From Streptomyces oryzae (GTDB lineage Bacteria; Actinomycetota; Actinomycetes; Streptomycetales; Streptomycetaceae): DNA of 64,000 bases. The position numbers and the translations under genes are program-made. Below, one piece after another: positions 1 to 11,133 of the stretch; the stretch's first letter is position 1, and every line of letters begins with the position of its first letter. The DNA lies in assembly GCF_017676365.1 (NCBI RefSeq), contig NZ_JADKMA010000002.1, forward strand, positions 1 to 64,000, written 5' to 3'. Below the pieces are notes generated by a model. That model did not search any database. It was given only the letters and a program-made list of their open reading frames with translations, and was not told the origin of the DNA.

Positions 1-36
1 CGCCCACACCACCCCAACGCCCCTCACATCCCCCCT

Positions 37-651
37 GTGCACCCTGTGCGCCCCTGCGCCGGCGCCACCGGAGCGCGCGCCGACGCGCTCGACGCTCCCG
101 CGAACTGGCCCGCCGCGGCGACCGACGCCGGCCGGTTCCAGCTGGTCCCTGTCCGCCTCGCCCGCGATCTGCCGCTGATCTCCACATGGATGAACGACCC
201 AGCAGTGGCGGCTTTCTGGGAGCTGGCCGGTCCCGAACGGGTCACCGAGGCCCATCTGCGCCCCCAGCTGGACGGCGACGGACGCAGCGTGCCCTGCCTC
301 GGGCTGCTGGACGGTGAACCGATGAGCTACTGGGAGCTCTACCGCGCCGACCTCGACCCGCTCGCGCGGTACTGCCGCATCCAGCCGCACGACACCGGCC
401 TGCACCTGCTCATCGGCGCGGCTGCGCACCGGGGGAGAGGGCTCGGCTCACTGCTGCTGCGTACGGTCGCCGACCTCGTACTGGATCAGCGTCCCCGCTG
501 TGCGCGCGTACTGGCGGAGCCGGATGTGCGCAACGTCCCCTCCGTCGCCGCCTTCCTCGGCGCCGGCTTCCGGCTCGGCGCCGAGGTTCAGCTGCCCGGC
601 AAGCGCGCGGCCCTGATGGTGCGCGACCGCGAGCTGCGCCACGAGCTCTGA
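37..651 (+). CDS. GNAT acyltransferase of a siderophore locus
   Basis: About 204 residues from the first available GTG. The frame is open to the window edge, so the true start may lie further left. The core is a GNAT fold of the siderophore type (IucB/AlcB-like, Acetyltransf_8): a WMNDPAVAAFWEL segment near residue 50, then HRGRGLGSLLLR near residue 131, which fits the acyl-CoA pyrophosphate-binding loop. Such enzymes acylate an N-hydroxylated amine (hydroxylysine or hydroxycadaverine) before the IucA/IucC synthetase joins the units. The next gene is such a synthetase, 74 bp away on the same strand, which supports this role. I do not name it desC, because streptomycetes also carry a second NRPS-independent siderophore locus next to the dinG-lexA region, and the context here fits that one better. 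Substrate unknown. Confidence 0.8.
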   Translation: MHPVRPCAGATGARADALDAPANWPAAATDAGRFQLVPVRLARDLPLISTWMNDPAVAAFWELAGPERVTEAHLRPQLDGDGRSVPCLGLLDGEPMSYWELYRADLDPLARYCRIQPHDTGLHLLIGAAAHRGRGLGSLLLRTVADLVLDQRPRCARVLAEPDVRNVPSVAAFLGAGFRLGAEVQLPGKRAALMVRDRELRHEL

Positions 652-725
652 CCCGGTGGCCGCGTCCCGTGTGCTCCGCGGCCACCGCCACCTCAATCCA
701 CGCCTCCCCACAAGGAGCAACTCCC

Positions 726-2540
726 GTGTCCCGAAGCTCGTCCTCGTCCTCCTGCCATGATGTAGCCCCGCTAGCCGTCCCCGTGGGCATCGAGAGAGGG
801 TCCGACCACTGGAACCGCGCGTCCCGGCGGCTGCTCGCCAAGATGCTCGCCGAGTTCTCCTACGAGGAGATCCTTCAGCCGCAGCCCGCCCCCGGTGCCG
901 CTCCCCGGAGTTACGTCCTCCCCGTGGACGACGACCTCACCGTCCGGTTCCGGGCCCGCCGGGGAGCCTACGGCCACTGGAGCGTCGACACCGCCTCGCT
1001 GGAGCCCGGAGTGGACCCGCTGGCCTTCGTATCCCGCGCGCGGACACTGCTGGGGATGAGCGGTGAGACAGCGGGCCATTTCATCCGCGAGCTGACCGCC
1101 ACCCTCACTGCCGACACTCAACTGCTGGCCTCCGAACTGCCCGTCGCCGACCTCGCTTCACTGGGCTACGCCGAGCTGGAGGGGCACATGACGGGCCACC
1201 CCTGGCTGGTCGCCAACAAGGGGCGGCTCGGTTTCTCCGGCGCCGACGCCGCACGCTGGGCGCCCGAGATCCGCACGGCACGCCCGCTGCCCTGGCTCGC
1301 AGTCCACCGGCGGTTGGCGACGTACCAGGGGGTGCCCAGGCTGGCCGACGCGGAGCGGCTGTACGCGCGCGAGCTGGGCGAGGAGACCATCGCCTCGTTC
1401 CATCAGGCGTTGCGGTCGCGCGGTGTGGCCCCTGAGGACTATTTCTGCATGCCGGTGCACCCCTGGCAGTGGGATGAGACGGTCGTGCCGCTGTTCGCCG
1501 CGCAGTTGGCCGCTCAAGAGATCCTTCCGCTGCCCAGCGACGGCGATCTGCGGCTGCCGCAGCAGTCCATCCGTACGTTCCTGAACACCAGCAGGCCCGA
1601 CCGGCATACCGTCAAGCTGCCACTGGCCATCCTCAACACACTGGTGTGGCGCGGACTGCCGACCGACCGCACGCTGGCGGCGCCGTCCGTCACCGGCTGG
1701 GTGCAGCGACTGTGCGAGCAGGACGCGTTCCTCTCGGAGGAGTGCCGGGTGATCCTGCTGGGCGAGGTCGCCTCCGTGGCCGTCCCGCACCCGGTGTACG
1801 AGCCGCTCACCGAAGCGCCCTACCAGTACCGCGAACTCCTCGGCTGCATCTGGCGCGAACCCCTCACCCCCATGCTCGGCCCGGACGAGCGCGCCCGCAC
1901 TCTCGCCTCCCTGATCCACACGGACGTGCACGGCAACTCCCTCACCGCCGAACTGGTGGCGCGCTCCGGCCTGGAGCCCAGGGTCTGGCTCAGGCACCTG
2001 TTCGCCTCGCTGCTCCCACCACTGCTGCACTTCCTCTACCGCTACGGCACAGTCTTCTCGCCGCACGGGGAGAACACCATCGTCGTCTTCGACCGGCAGG
2101 ACGTACCGGTCCGGCTGGCCATCAAGGACTTCGTGGACGACGTCAACGTCAGCGCGGAGCCCGTGCCGGAGCTCGATGCCATGCCGGAGGATGTACGAGG
2201 CGTCCTGCTCAGCGAACCGCCCGCCTTCCTCACCCAGTTCATCCACTCCGCGCTCTTCGTCGGAGTCTTCCGCTACCTGGCCCCGCTGTGCGAGACGCAA
2301 CTCGGCGTGGACGAGGACGACTTCTGGGCTCTCGTACGTGCCGAAATCGACCGCTACCACGAGCGCTTCCCCGGGCTGAAGTCCCGCTTCGAGACCTTCG
2401 ACCTGCTGACCCCGCGCATTGAACGGCTCTGCCTCAACCGCAACCGGCTGCACACCGACGGCTACCGTGACCGGACCGAGCGCCCGCATGCCGCGGTCCA
2501 CGGGACGGTGCGCAATCCGCTGTACTCAGGGCGGCACTGA
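726..2540 (+). CDS. IucA/IucC family NRPS-independent siderophore synthetase
   Basis: 604 residues, a normal size for the family. I chose GTG at 726 because AAGGAG lies at 712-717 with 8 nt spacing. An in-frame upstream start would add 19 unlikely residues. Family features: GHPWLVANKGR near residue 165 (N-terminal IucA/IucC domain), the MPVHPWQW block near residue 240, QQSIRTFLNTSR near residue 280, and the C-terminal part with HTDVHGNSL and FSPHGENT (ferric-reductase-like FhuF region). These enzymes use ATP to adenylate a carboxylate and form amide or ester bonds between siderophore units in the cytoplasm. It probably works with the preceding acyltransferase. Decarboxylase and monooxygenase partners, if present, lie left of the window. 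Product not predictable from this fragment. Confidence 0.92.
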   Translation: MSRSSSSSSCHDVAPLAVPVGIERGSDHWNRASRRLLAKMLAEFSYEEILQPQPAPGAAPRSYVLPVDDDLTVRFRARRGAYGHWSVDTASLEPGVDPLAFVSRARTLLGMSGETAGHFIRELTATLTADTQLLASELPVADLASLGYAELEGHMTGHPWLVANKGRLGFSGADAARWAPEIRTARPLPWLAVHRRLATYQGVPRLADAERLYARELGEETIASFHQALRSRGVAPEDYFCMPVHPWQWDETVVPLFAAQLAAQEILPLPSDGDLRLPQQSIRTFLNTSRPDRHTVKLPLAILNTLVWRGLPTDRTLAAPSVTGWVQRLCEQDAFLSEECRVILLGEVASVAVPHPVYEPLTEAPYQYRELLGCIWREPLTPMLGPDERARTLASLIHTDVHGNSLTAELVARSGLEPRVWLRHLFASLLPPLLHFLYRYGTVFSPHGENTIVVFDRQDVPVRLAIKDFVDDVNVSAEPVPELDAMPEDVRGVLLSEPPAFLTQFIHSALFVGVFRYLAPLCETQLGVDEDDFWALVRAEIDRYHERFPGLKSRFETFDLLTPRIERLCLNRNRLHTDGYRDRTERPHAAVHGTVRNPLYSGRH

Positions 2541-2675
2541 AGACGGCAACCGTGAGTGTCCGTATGTGCACGGGGTGAACCGGCGCGTGCCGGTCCGTAG
2601 ATGGCTGGAAGAAGCCGTTCGGGGTGGGAAGCAGCGGGGCGGAGTGTCAGTGGCGCCACGTAAGGTGTCGGGTCT

Positions 2676-4658
2676 ATGAGCAAGCCCGCCGTCACCGAAC
2701 TCCTCCAGGCCGCCGTCACCGCCGTCGCCGGCACGGAACGTCCAGGTCAGGCCGCCATGGCCGAGGCCGTCGCCGAGGCCGTCGAGACCGGCCGCCACCT
2801 CCTCGTGCAGGCGGGCACCGGCACCGGAAAGTCCCTCGGCTATCTGGTTCCCGCGCTCGCTCACGGCGAGCGGGTGGTGGTCGCCACCGCCACGCTCCCG
2901 CTCCAGCGCCAGCTCGTCGAGCGCGACCTGCCGCGCACCGTCGAGGCGCTGCATCCGCTGCTGCGCCGCCGCCCGGAGTTCGCCATCCTCAAGGGCCGGT
3001 CGAACTACCTGTGCCTGCACCGGCTGCATGAAGGGGTGCCGCAGGAAGAGGAGGAAGGGCTCTTCGACCCCTTCGAGAGCGCCGCCCCCACCTCCAAGCT
3101 CGGCACGGACCTGCTCCGGCTGCGCGACTGGTCCGATGAGACGGAGACGGGCGACCGCGACGACCTCAAGCCCGGCGTCTCCGACCGAGCCTGGGGCCAG
3201 GTCTCCGTCTCCTCCCGGGAGTGCCTGGGCGCCAGCAAGTGCGCATACGGCGCCGAGTGCTTCGCGGAGGCTGCCCGGGAGCGCGCCAAGCTCGCCGATG
3301 TGATCGTCACCAACCACGCGCTGCTGGCCATCGACGCCATCGAGGGCGCCCCCGTGCTCCCCGGCCACGAGGTGCTGATCGTCGACGAGGCGCACGAACT
3401 CGTCTCCCGCGTCACCGGCGTCGCCACGGGCGAGCTCACCCCCGGCAGCGTCAACCGCGCGGTGCGCCGTGTCACCAAATTGGTGGACGAAAAATCAGCC
3501 GATCAGCTCCAGACCGCTTCGGAAACCTTCGAGCGGCTGATGGAGCTCGCCCTGCCGGGCCGGCTGGAGACTCTTCCGGAGGACTTGGAGTACGCCCTGA
3601 TGGCGCTGCGCGACGCCGGTCGCACCTGTCTGAGCGCGCTGGGCAACACACGGGACAAGTCCGTGCAGGACGAGGACGCGGTCCGCAAGCAGGCCAAAGC
3701 ATCGATCGAGAACGTCCACGACGTCGCCGAACGCGTCCTCCACTGCTCCGAGTTCGACGTCATCTGGTACGAGCGGCACGAGCGCTACGGCGCCTCACTG
3801 CGGGTCGCTCCGCTGTCCGTGTCCGGCCTGCTGCGCGAGAAGCTCTTCACCGACCGCTCCGTCATCCTCACCTCGGCCACCCTCAAGCTGGGCGGCGACT
3901 TCAACGGGGTCGGAGCCTCGCTCGGCCTCGCACCCGAGGGGATCGGGGGCGACAGGGAGGGCGAGGAGACCGAGACGCCGCCCTGGAGGGGGCTGGACGT
4001 CGGCTCTCCGTTCGACTACCGCAAGCAGGGCATCCTCTACGTCGCCAAGCATCTGACGCCCCCGGGCCGAGAGGCCCAGCGCGGCGACATGCTGGACGAA
4101 CTCGCGGAGCTGGTGGAGGCGGCCGGCGGCCGGACGCTGGGCCTCTTCTCCTCCATGCGGGGCGCGCGGGCCGCCGCCGAGGAACTGCGCGGCAGGCTGG
4201 GACTGCCGATCCTGCTCCAGGGCGAGGAGACGCTGGGAGAGCTCATCCGGCGGTTCGCGGACGACGCGGAGACCTGTCTGTTCGGCACGCTGTCGCTGTG
4301 GCAGGGCGTCGATGTGCCGGGCCCCAACTGCCAGCTGGTGGTGATGGACAGGGTGCCGTTCCCGCGGCCCGACGATCCGCTGATGAGCGCCCGGCAGAAG
4401 GCGGTCGAGGAGACGGGGGGCAACGGTTTCATGGCGGTGGCGGCCACCCACGCCGCGCTGCTGATGGCCCAGGGCGCGGGCCGGCTCGTACGGGCGACGG
4501 GGGACCGCGGCGTGGTCGCCGTCCTGGACCCGCGCCTGGAGCGGGCCCGCTACGGCGGCTTTCTGCGGGCCTCCATGCCGGACTTCTGGTACACGACGGA
4601 CCCCAACCAGGTCCGCCGCTCCCTCGCCGCCATCGACGAGGCGGCCAAGCAGGCCTAG
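2676..4658 (+). CDS. dinG: DinG/XPD-family ATP-dependent DNA helicase
   Basis: 660 residues. ATG start with a TAAGG-type site at 2661-2665. Superfamily 2 helicase of the XPD/DinG group, expected to unwind DNA 5' to 3' in repair of collapsed forks or R-loops. Walker A AGTGTGKS is at residues 46-53 and the DEAH box VDEAH at 236-240. Four cysteines suited to a [4Fe-4S] cluster are at C113, C183, C189 and C195, inserted between motifs I and II as in the family. Later motifs include ILTSATLK (motif III) and LFGTLSLWQGVDVPG (motif V). It converges on lexA with a terminator-like structure between them. No LexA box is visible in its own upstream region, so SOS control is not supported here. The symbol is by family; E. 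coli DinG is only a distant relative. Confidence 0.9.
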   Translation: MSKPAVTELLQAAVTAVAGTERPGQAAMAEAVAEAVETGRHLLVQAGTGTGKSLGYLVPALAHGERVVVATATLPLQRQLVERDLPRTVEALHPLLRRRPEFAILKGRSNYLCLHRLHEGVPQEEEEGLFDPFESAAPTSKLGTDLLRLRDWSDETETGDRDDLKPGVSDRAWGQVSVSSRECLGASKCAYGAECFAEAARERAKLADVIVTNHALLAIDAIEGAPVLPGHEVLIVDEAHELVSRVTGVATGELTPGSVNRAVRRVTKLVDEKSADQLQTASETFERLMELALPGRLETLPEDLEYALMALRDAGRTCLSALGNTRDKSVQDEDAVRKQAKASIENVHDVAERVLHCSEFDVIWYERHERYGASLRVAPLSVSGLLREKLFTDRSVILTSATLKLGGDFNGVGASLGLAPEGIGGDREGEETETPPWRGLDVGSPFDYRKQGILYVAKHLTPPGREAQRGDMLDELAELVEAAGGRTLGLFSSMRGARAAAEELRGRLGLPILLQGEETLGELIRRFADDAETCLFGTLSLWQGVDVPGPNCQLVVMDRVPFPRPDDPLMSARQKAVEETGGNGFMAVAATHAALLMAQGAGRLVRATGDRGVVAVLDPRLERARYGGFLRASMPDFWYTTDPNQVRRSLAAIDEAAKQA

Positions 4659-4756
4659 CAGGTCGGCGGGTCCGGCCGGGGGATGGGGGTTCGGGCGTGC
4701 CAAGCGCGCCAGGCGCCGGGGAACGGCAGCGGCCCTCGAACGGCTCTTCGTGTCAC

Positions 4757-4805
4757 GGGCCGCCGGTTCCGGTGCGCACGACGGCGGGCCGCCGGTTCCG
4801 GTGCG
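4757..4805 (+). repeat. 20-bp direct repeat downstream of dinG
   Basis: The same 20 bases (starting GGGCCGCCGG) occur at 4757-4776 and 4786-4805, offset by 29 bp. The second copy also pairs with 4809-4823, so the repeat may give the convergent terminator two alternative left arms. Confidence 0.75.
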
Positions 4806-4823
4806 GAGGGAACCAGCGGCCCG
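4785..4823. terminator. Hairpin between convergent dinG and lexA
   Basis: Arms 4785-4799 and 4809-4823 are complementary over 15 positions with one mismatch, with a 9-nt loop. It lies between two genes that end towards each other and has no U-tract, as is usual for streptomycete terminators. Confidence 0.6.
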
Positions 4824-4883
4824 TGAGCCTTCAGCCCGCGTACGGGCTGCCCAGCTTTGCCGGTGCAGAGAGAGGCGCGGGGC

Positions 4884-5693
4884 TCAGACCCTGCGCAGTA
4901 CGGCGACGACCTTGCCGAGAATCGTCGCGTCGTCGCCCGGAATCGGCTGGTACGAGGAGTTGTGCGGCAGCAGCCATACGTGCCCGTCCTCGCGCTTGAA
5001 GCGCTTCACGGTGGCCTCGCCGTCAAGCATCGCCGCCACGATGTCCCCGTTCTCGGCGACGGGCTGGCGGCGCACGGTGACCCAGTCGCCGTCACAGATC
5101 GCGGCCTCGATCATCGAATCGCCGATGACCTTCAGGACGAACAGCTCGCCGTCGCCGACCAGCTGGCGCGGCAGCGGGAAGACATCCTCGACCGACTCCT
5201 CGGCGAGGATGGGGCCGCCCGCCGCGATCCGGCCGACCAGCGGAACGTAGGAGGCCGACGGCTTTCCCGCGGTGTCGGCTGCGGCCTGGGCGCTGCTGGG
5301 GGTGTCCGAGCCGCGTACCTCGTAGGCGCGGGGACGGTGCGGGTCCCGGCGGAGGAAGCCCTTCCGCTCGAGGGCCATCAGCTGGTGTGCCACCGAGGAG
5401 GTGCTGGAGAGCCCCACTGCCTGGCCGATCTCCCGCATGGACGGCGGGTACCCGCGCCGCTGGACCGAATCGCGGATCACCTCGATCACCCGGCGCTGCC
5501 GATCGGTGAGCCCCGAACTGTCGGCGCGGATGCCTGGAGGTCGGCCGGGCAGCGATCGCTTCGCCTGTTGGCCTTCCTGAATCTCTGCGTTCATGGCGCC
5601 ATTCGCGGGCTGAATTTCGTCAATTGGCTGAGCCGCTGTCGGAGCTGTGCGGTTCTGGGAGGTGATGGTGGCGCTGTCTGCGGTCGTGGTCAC
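4884..5693 (-). CDS. lexA: LexA, SOS-response repressor
   Basis: 269 residues from GTG at 5693 ([11 protein letters not shown]...), the start I remember for streptomycete LexA. A shorter product from ATG at 5594 is possible. The N-terminal winged helix contains [20 protein letters not shown], typical of LexA DNA recognition. The C-terminal S24-type protease region has the Ala-Gly cleavage site in GRIAAGGP, the catalytic Ser in IGDSMIEA and the catalytic Lys in EATVKRF. In the family, RecA-stimulated self-cleavage inactivates the repressor and opens the SOS regulon. A good LexA box lies about 70 bp upstream, which implies autoregulation. The gene is convergent with the dinG-like helicase and divergent from the nrdR operon. 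Confidence 0.97.
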   Translation of the reverse strand: MTTTADSATITSQNRTAPTAAQPIDEIQPANGAMNAEIQEGQQAKRSLPGRPPGIRADSSGLTDRQRRVIEVIRDSVQRRGYPPSMREIGQAVGLSSTSSVAHQLMALERKGFLRRDPHRPRAYEVRGSDTPSSAQAAADTAGKPSASYVPLVGRIAAGGPILAEESVEDVFPLPRQLVGDGELFVLKVIGDSMIEAAICDGDWVTVRRQPVAENGDIVAAMLDGEATVKRFKREDGHVWLLPHNSSYQPIPGDDATILGKVVAVLRRV

Positions 5694-5759
5694 GTCGTCG
5701 GCCCCTCTCGAGAAGTTCTCCCTAGCTGGACAACGGTAGTTGCTTTCGAAAGGTTGCGC

Positions 5760-5773
5760 CAAACACACGTTCG
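5760..5773 (-). promoter_or_regulatory. LexA (SOS) box upstream of lexA
   Basis: On the minus strand the sequence reads CGAACGTGTGTTTG, against the actinobacterial and Gram-positive consensus CGAAC-N4-GTTCG. Only one position of the ten differs. It sits 67 bp upstream of the chosen lexA start. Confidence 0.85.
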
Positions 5774-6248
5774 AGTGAAAATCCGCAGTTCGCCTGACTT
5801 CTGCGGCTCAGCAGGTGTATAGGCCGCGCCGTCTCTCTCGCCGGGCGTGGCGGGTCCTTTCGGAATGTGATGACGCCGCGTATGCCGTGTGCCTCTGTCA
5901 TGTGCCGCAGGTGCATCACGCAAACCTCGCGTGCGTCGTCCGTCGTGTGATTCCCGCCTGGCCGTGCTGCGTTCGCGCTGCCGTCGTGGGGGTTTCCGCG
6001 CTCTGTTTCCCGTTGCCGCCCGTTGCTGTCCGTAATTACTTATGTTGTCGAACTTTCATCCCGCCGCGTCGCCGCTTCGGGTCGGCGCCGCGCCGCTGTC
6101 TTTGCGTTCGCCACACTGCACGCAGCGGGCCGCCGCTGTTCCGCACAGTCTGGCAGGCGTCCCCCGGCGGCGTCCCGTCGCCCTGCTTCGCGTAGGCTCG
6201 TGGGCCGCGCCGGGGGGCGACACGCGTGACGGCTGACTTGACCGTCGG

Positions 6249-6264
6249 CTACCAGATCTAGTGG
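6249..6264 (+). promoter_or_regulatory. NrdR box 1
   Basis: The core CCAGATCTAG (6252-6261) fits the NrdR box core CwAtATaTwG at the conserved C, A, AT, T and G positions, and the flank GTG also matches. It overlaps the likely -10 region downstream of TTGACC (6238-6243). Confidence 0.8.
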
Positions 6265-6279
6265 TTTGATGAGCGCACG

Positions 6280-6295
6280 CCACCAGAAGTTGTGT
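6280..6295 (+). promoter_or_regulatory. NrdR box 2
   Basis: The core CCAGAAGTTG (6283-6292), followed by TGT, matches the NrdR consensus. Its core starts exactly 31 bp after that of box 1, close to three helical turns, which is the spacing known for paired NrdR sites. Confidence 0.8.
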
Positions 6296-6425
6296 CCCCG
6301 AGTGCTCACGCCGGAGAGACTTCGCCTATGCTGGTGGCCCGTCGAGGGGCCCCTGTGACGGGGGTGCCGCGGCGTGATCTGTCATGCACGGTGAGGGCCC
6401 TGTGGGTCCTGGGAGGGTGGAAACG

Positions 6426-7103
6426 ATGCACTGCCCCTTCTGCCGGCACCCCGACAGCCGCGTGGTCGACAGCCGTACGGCCGACGACGGAGCGGCCATC
6501 CGGCGGCGGCGCCAGTGTCCTCACTGCTCCCGCCGCTTCACGACCGTGGAAAATGCGTCACTCACTGTGATCAAGCGGAGCGGTGTCACCGAGCCCTTCA
6601 GCCGGGACAAGGTGATCGCCGGAGTCCGCAAGGCGTGCCAGGGGCGCCCCGTCACCGAGGACGCCCTCGCCCAGCTCGGGCAGCGAGTCGAGGAAGCCGT
6701 CCGGGCCACCGGGAGCGCGGAGTTGTCCACACACGACGTCGGACTGGCCATACTCGGCCCGCTCCAGGACCTCGACCTGGTCGCCTATCTGCGGTTCGCC
6801 TCGGTCTACAAGGCGTTCGAGTCGCTGGAGGACTTCGAGGCGGCCATAGCCGAACTGCGCGAAGCGCATCCACGTAACTCCGGCCCTGGAGCGCGGGACG
6901 GCGAAACCGCCGGAGGCCAGGAGGAGACCAGCGCCCGGGAGGGGGCCGGCCGGACCGGGAGGGGCCGGACGGCCGGGGCAGACGCGCAGGCGCCGTCCGG
7001 GGTGGCCTCGCCCGCGGGCGGTGCCGGAGCCCGGGCGGAGGGCTCGCCGGACGGACCAAGCCGTGGGGCCGACGAAGCTCCCGCGGCCGCTGCCGCCGAC
7101 TGA
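6426..7103 (+). CDS. nrdR: NrdR, transcriptional repressor of ribonucleotide reductase genes
   Basis: 225 residues from ATG 6426, with GGGAGG at 6411-6416 as ribosome site. The N-terminal zinc ribbon has C3, C6, C31 and C34 (MHCPFC ... CPHC). An ATP-cone domain follows ([22 protein letters not shown] from about residue 49), which in the family senses ATP/dATP and controls DNA binding. The protein is longer than the usual 150-180 residues: after about residue 150 there is a Gly/Ala/Arg/Glu-rich tail of roughly 75 residues that looks disordered. It lies directly before nrdJ on the same strand (164 bp), as in other streptomycetes. Two NrdR boxes in front of it predict that it represses its own operon. 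Confidence 0.96.
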   Translation: MHCPFCRHPDSRVVDSRTADDGAAIRRRRQCPHCSRRFTTVENASLTVIKRSGVTEPFSRDKVIAGVRKACQGRPVTEDALAQLGQRVEEAVRATGSAELSTHDVGLAILGPLQDLDLVAYLRFASVYKAFESLEDFEAAIAELREAHPRNSGPGARDGETAGGQEETSAREGAGRTGRGRTAGADAQAPSGVASPAGGAGARAEGSPDGPSRGADEAPAAAAAD

Positions 7104-7267
7104 GCGGCGACCGGCCCCGCTGTGCGGGGCCCACAGGCCGGGGTACGGCCTCGGCGCACACAGAGACCTGGCCTGGACACGCACCGTGTCCGGGTCACCA
7201 GACAGGCACAGTTCTCGGGGAAGAACCGGGGCACGTTGGGGCGTTATGTCCCACACAGGGAGGCGGA

Positions 7268-10198
<2,931 letters not shown>

Positions 10199-10509
10199 CG
10201 GCCGCGCTGACGGCAGCTCTTGGCCTCCCGGCCGGCAGCCCTTGCTGAGGGCGACGGCTGACGGCGGACGGCTGAGGGGCGCCGGGGGCCCGTATCGCTG
10301 ACCGGGGCGGGGACCGACCGAGGGTCGGTTCCCGCCCCGCAGCATGTCCTGGCGGAGGTGCGAGCGGCGCCAGCCTGAGTCGGGGCGAGAGCGGGGGAGG
10401 CGCATCGGGAGCTCGCGAGGCGCACGGGGGAGCGGGGCACGTCAGTACGAGACGCGGGCTGCTCTCGTACCGGGCCGGGGGGTCGCTGAGATGGCCGTAC
10501 GATAGCGCG
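10199..10509. other. Intergenic region after nrdJ
   Basis: 311 bp with no supported gene. It holds the nrdJ terminator (10304-10338), and its right end must contain the promoter of the next gene. Confidence 0.6.
10304..10338 (+). terminator. Strong hairpin terminator of nrdR-nrdJ
   Basis: Arms 10304-10319 and 10323-10338 pair over 16 bp, with one G-T wobble and a 3-nt loop. No U-tract follows. Confidence 0.85.
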
Positions 10510-11118
10510 GTGCTGGTCAAGTGGATGCGCTGCACCGTCGTCGACCGCCCGGGGTTCGCACGGGCACAGCGGAAATGGGCAGGGCTGCTCGGCGAGCCCG
10601 GTTTCCGGGGGCAGGGCGGGGGCTGGAGCCGGTCCCGCGAAGGAGTCGTCCACCTCTTCGGCTTCTGGGAGAGCCGCGCCTTCTACGACTCCTTCATGGC
10701 GCGCTCGCACGACCGGCTGCATGCCGCCCAGGTCGGAACATACAAGGACCTGCAGGTCAGGCTCTTCGAATACCGCTTCGATGTGAAGACCGGCTTCCGT
10801 CCCGTCTTCACGGACGCGGATCTGCTGCGCGTGGCCCACTGCCGGGTGCGGCCGGAGCGGATCGAGCACTACACGCTGATGCAGGAGAAGGTGTGGAACC
10901 CGGCGATGGCAGGGTCCCCCGGGATGCTGCGCGGCGTGTTCGCCCAGGCGAACACGGAGGACGAATTCCTCGTCCTCTCGATGTGGGACTCCGCCGCCGA
11001 ATACGGAAAGTATCGAGTGGAGCGTGTGGAACGGCTGGCGCTACGAGCCCAGACCGGAGCCGACATCGCCCATGTCACCGGCGACGTGATCGATCTGGAG
11101 CCGTCCTGGACCGTCTGA
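10510..11118 (+). CDS. YdbC-like protein with monooxygenase-type fold (DUF4937)
   Basis: 202 residues from GTG 10510. It resembles the YdbC/DUF4937 family, whose members are predicted dimeric alpha-beta barrel proteins of the antibiotic-biosynthesis-monooxygenase type. Two similar halves can be seen: KWMRCTVVDRPGFARAQRKW with HLFGFWESRAFYDSFM, and VAHCRVRPERIEHYTLMQEK with LVLSMWDSAAEYGKY. It is therefore likely an internal duplication of one domain. No catalytic residues can be assigned and no enzyme activity is claimed. It lies 15 bp before the phosphatase gene, so the two are probably co-transcribed. Confidence 0.75.
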   Translation: MLVKWMRCTVVDRPGFARAQRKWAGLLGEPGFRGQGGGWSRSREGVVHLFGFWESRAFYDSFMARSHDRLHAAQVGTYKDLQVRLFEYRFDVKTGFRPVFTDADLLRVAHCRVRPERIEHYTLMQEKVWNPAMAGSPGMLRGVFAQANTEDEFLVLSMWDSAAEYGKYRVERVERLALRAQTGADIAHVTGDVIDLEPSWTV

Positions 11119-11133
11119 CCTAGGGTGGAGCTC

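Larger units (their letters stand above)
5694..6425. other. 732-bp divergent regulatory gap between lexA and nrdR
   Basis: No gene is supported here. The left end carries the lexA leader and the LexA box (5760-5773). The right end carries two NrdR boxes (6249-6264, 6280-6295), a possible -35 TTGACC at 6238-6243 and a roughly 130-nt nrdR leader. I recognise nothing between 5774 and 6230. I looked for a cobalamin riboswitch, since nrdJ uses B12, and saw no B12-box-like element. Confidence 0.7.

Noticed and set aside
37-2540. Naming the first two genes desC and desD
   Set aside because: They fit by family, but the neighbours (dinG, lexA) indicate the other siderophore locus, so the symbols could mislead.
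5694-6425. Cobalamin riboswitch before nrdR-nrdJ
   Set aside because: The reductase needs B12, so one was looked for, but no B12-box-like sequence was seen. In streptomycetes the B12 switch is expected at the class I genes instead.
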